DNA of 64,000 bases from positions 6,163,409 through 6,227,408 of the forward strand of contig OY992839.1 of NCBI GenBank assembly GCA_963921425.1. Reading direction: 5' to 3'. This document shows positions 62,506-64,000 of this stretch, piece by piece. Every line of letters begins with the position of its first letter. The stretch's first letter is position 1. The position numbers were made by a program, and so were the translations under genes. The notes below the pieces were generated by a model. That model saw nothing but the letters and a program-made list of their open reading frames with translations. It was not told where the DNA came from and searched no databases. The DNA is from Dryas octopetala (lineage: Eukaryota > Streptophyta > Magnoliopsida > Rosales > Rosaceae).

Positions 62506-63632
62506 GGAAAAAATTTTCAAATAGAATACCTACTTTGGGGTCAATCTTAGTTTAAGACACCAGTTTGAGTTTGTCTTAGTTTATGACACATATTTAAAAT
62601 TTGTGTTAGTTTGGGACAATCTGTCAACTCCGTTAACTTTTTCGTCCAAATAAGGGATAATTTGGTCATTTTATATTTTTAAAACAAATAAAAACTAAAA
62701 ATTGAAAAAAAAAAATTAAACTCTCTCTCTCTCTCTCTCTCTCTCGGGGCTGGGTGGGGGGGGGGGGGCTTGTGAAGGGGCGGGGCAGGCTGGGTTGGGG
62801 TGAAGGGGGGTGGTCGGGGAGGGGCTAGGTTGGGTTGGGGAGAGAGAAGCAGGGGTGGTTCTGGGTGGGGAAGAAGAAAGCGGGCGGGGGGCTGGTCTGG
62901 GTGAGGGGTGCGACAGAGGCAAGGGCTGGGGAGTGTGACGGGGCGAGGGCTGAAGGGAGAGGGCGAACCGGGTTGAGTTGGGGAGAGAGAGAGGCAGGGG
63001 TGGTTCAGGGTGGGGAAGAAGAAAGCGGGCGGGGGGGGGGGGGCTGGTGCTGGGTGGGGGGTGCGATGGGGGCTGGGGCTGGGGGGAGGGGGTGCAACGG
63101 GGCGGGGGCGGGGGCTGGGGGCGAATCGGGTTGGGGCTGGGTTGAATGGGGTGCGACAGGTGGTCAGGCAGGCTGGGGGAGAGAGAGAGAGAGAGAGAGG
63201 GGAGCTAGGGGTCGAGTCGGTAGGTACGGCCTCCGCCGACGATAAGCTGTCACAATAGGCCGTGCAATCCAGATCTGCTGCATCTCAGTTTTTTTTTTTT
63301 TACTTTTTTTGTTATTAGTTTTAATCTATTTTAAATTAATTTTTAGTTTTAAACTTTTTAATTATTTTTTTTTTCCTCAAAAAAAAAAGTTTTGATTTTT
63401 TTAGGTAGTAAGCTTTGTTTTTTAGTTTTTTCCTGTTTTTTTTATTTTTATTTGTTTTAAAAATATGAAATAACCAAATTATCTTTTTTTGGACGGAAAA
63501 GTTAACGGAGTTGACGGATTGTCCCAAACTAACACAAATCCTAAATATGTGTCCTACACTAAGACAAATTCAAACTGGTGTCCTAAACTAAGATTGACCC
63601 CAAAATAGGTGTCTTGTTTGAAAATTTTTCCT
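62506..63632. mobile_element. Inner inverted-repeat unit of the MULE-type element
   Basis: Arms of about 140 bases begin GGAAAAA...TTTTCAAA and contain GGGGTCAATCTTAGTTTA/TAAACTAAGATTGACCCC and GTTAACTTTTTCGTCC against GGACGGAAAAGTTAAC. AAAATAAAA flanks both ends (62497-62505 and 63633-63641), so a separate 9-bp-duplication insertion is possible, though A/T-rich flanks match easily by chance. It may be a second element nested in the outer one, or simply the inner part of one long arm. Confidence 0.6.
62831..63200. repeat. G-rich minisatellite, about 141-base unit
   Basis: GTTGGGGAGAGAGA...GCAGGGGTGGTT, then GGGAAGAAGAAAGCGGGCGG and GGGTGCGA recur with an offset of about 141 bases (62834 and 62975). 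The strand asymmetry is extreme (G-rich on plus), with many G-runs able to form quadruplexes. GA and CT microsatellites lie at each edge (62717-62744 CT, 63179-63200 GA). Confidence 0.75.
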
Positions 63633-63817
63633 AAAATAAAATAAAACAGATTTTAACTAAGGTAAAAAGTTAACTCAACAAAAAATATTTAGATTAAGAG
63701 TTATTGGACTAAAAAAAAAAAAAAAAAAAAAAAAAGAAGATGTGTGTGGCCATGGTTATGTCACATCAGTGGGGACTAAGGAATTCTTCCTACCATGGAA
63801 TGAGGGAAGTATTGTCC

Positions 63818-64000
63818 TAAAAACACAGCTCCTCATGTGTGCACTAGTGCCACAATCAACACAATTTGGATTAAGTGTCTAATAAGACTATGAGTCTATG
63901 ATATGCACCTAATAGTTTAAACTTTTGAAAATGGATATTCAATAGGGTATAAGAGTCATCAAGTGTAAATTTCTCTTAGTAGGAGCACACATAATAGCTC
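63818..64000. other. Right edge: presumed UGT intron, no feature seen
   Basis: No reading frame resembling a UGT first exon (no acceptor-domain motifs) appears up to the window end on the minus strand, so the intron continues or the first exon is lost. Confidence 0.5.

Larger units (their letters stand above)
61852..63817. mobile_element. Mutator-like (MULE-type) non-autonomous inverted-repeat element in the UGT intron
   Basis: The left end from 61852 (CGACAATATTTCTC..., then AGTCCCCAC) is mirrored by the right end up to 63817. The outer inverted arms are about 180 bases (61852-62030 and 63640-63817). Inner arms continue at 62506-62650 and 63490-63632. On the right, outer and inner arms are contiguous; on the left they are separated by about 470 bases. 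Nine-base near-duplicates flank the whole (AAAAAACAC at 61843-61851, TAAAAACAC at 63818-63826), the length used by Mutator. The core is a G-rich minisatellite with no transposase frame. Confidence 0.78.

Noticed and set aside
62835-63258. Gly/Arg-rich frames of 82-136 residues
   Set aside because: Translations of the G-rich minisatellite in the MULE-type element; low complexity in all frames.

Overview
The window is ordinary nuclear DNA of a eudicot plant. Evidence: multi-exon genes with GT-AG introns, AT-rich introns and spacers, plastid-targeted proteins, the plant form of TOR, a Ty1/copia remnant with a tRNA-Met-type primer site, and L1-type LINE tails. The genus cannot be fixed from sequence alone; a rosid is my guess. 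I saw no CRISPR array, operon, intact tRNA or rRNA gene, or intact autonomous transposon.

Layout. 1-28576 (+): the TOR kinase gene, 50 exons visible (2089 residues), lacking only about 400 N-terminal residues beyond the left edge. Its introns hold a U6 snRNA-derived fragment, three L1 tails, a probable old LTR, a small inverted-repeat element and a truncated copia element; the last two sit in a 3.8-kb intron inside the kinase domain. 28577-35160: spacer with a 1.3-kb hAT-type non-autonomous transposon that has perfect 8-bp target duplications. 35502-40187 (+): inositol tetrakisphosphate 1-kinase, ITPK3 type, 10 exons. 40631-41580 (-): broken serine carboxypeptidase-like gene. 43423-47115 (+): plastidial pyruvate kinase 4-type gene, 7 exons, with altered active-site residues. 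49139-51570 (+): small plastid-type membrane protein of unknown function. 53137-55393 (-): alpha-tubulin, 3 exons. 57752-60466 (-): probable SHORT HYPOCOTYL IN WHITE LIGHT 1. 60976-61707 (-): second exon of a UGT74-type glucosyltransferase, whose intron is filled by a 2-kb Mutator-like inverted-repeat element.

The genes do not form one pathway. TOR and ITPK3 both belong to nutrient and phosphate signalling, alpha-tubulin to the cytoskeleton, and two or three products are predicted to act in plastids. They look like unrelated neighbours, each with its own promoter. The most interesting features are structural: an in-frame duplicated splice acceptor in TOR, two GC-AG introns in nearby genes, a Gly-to-Val change in the PKP4 catalytic loop, and two well-delimited non-autonomous DNA transposons. 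I found no clearly new biological system.
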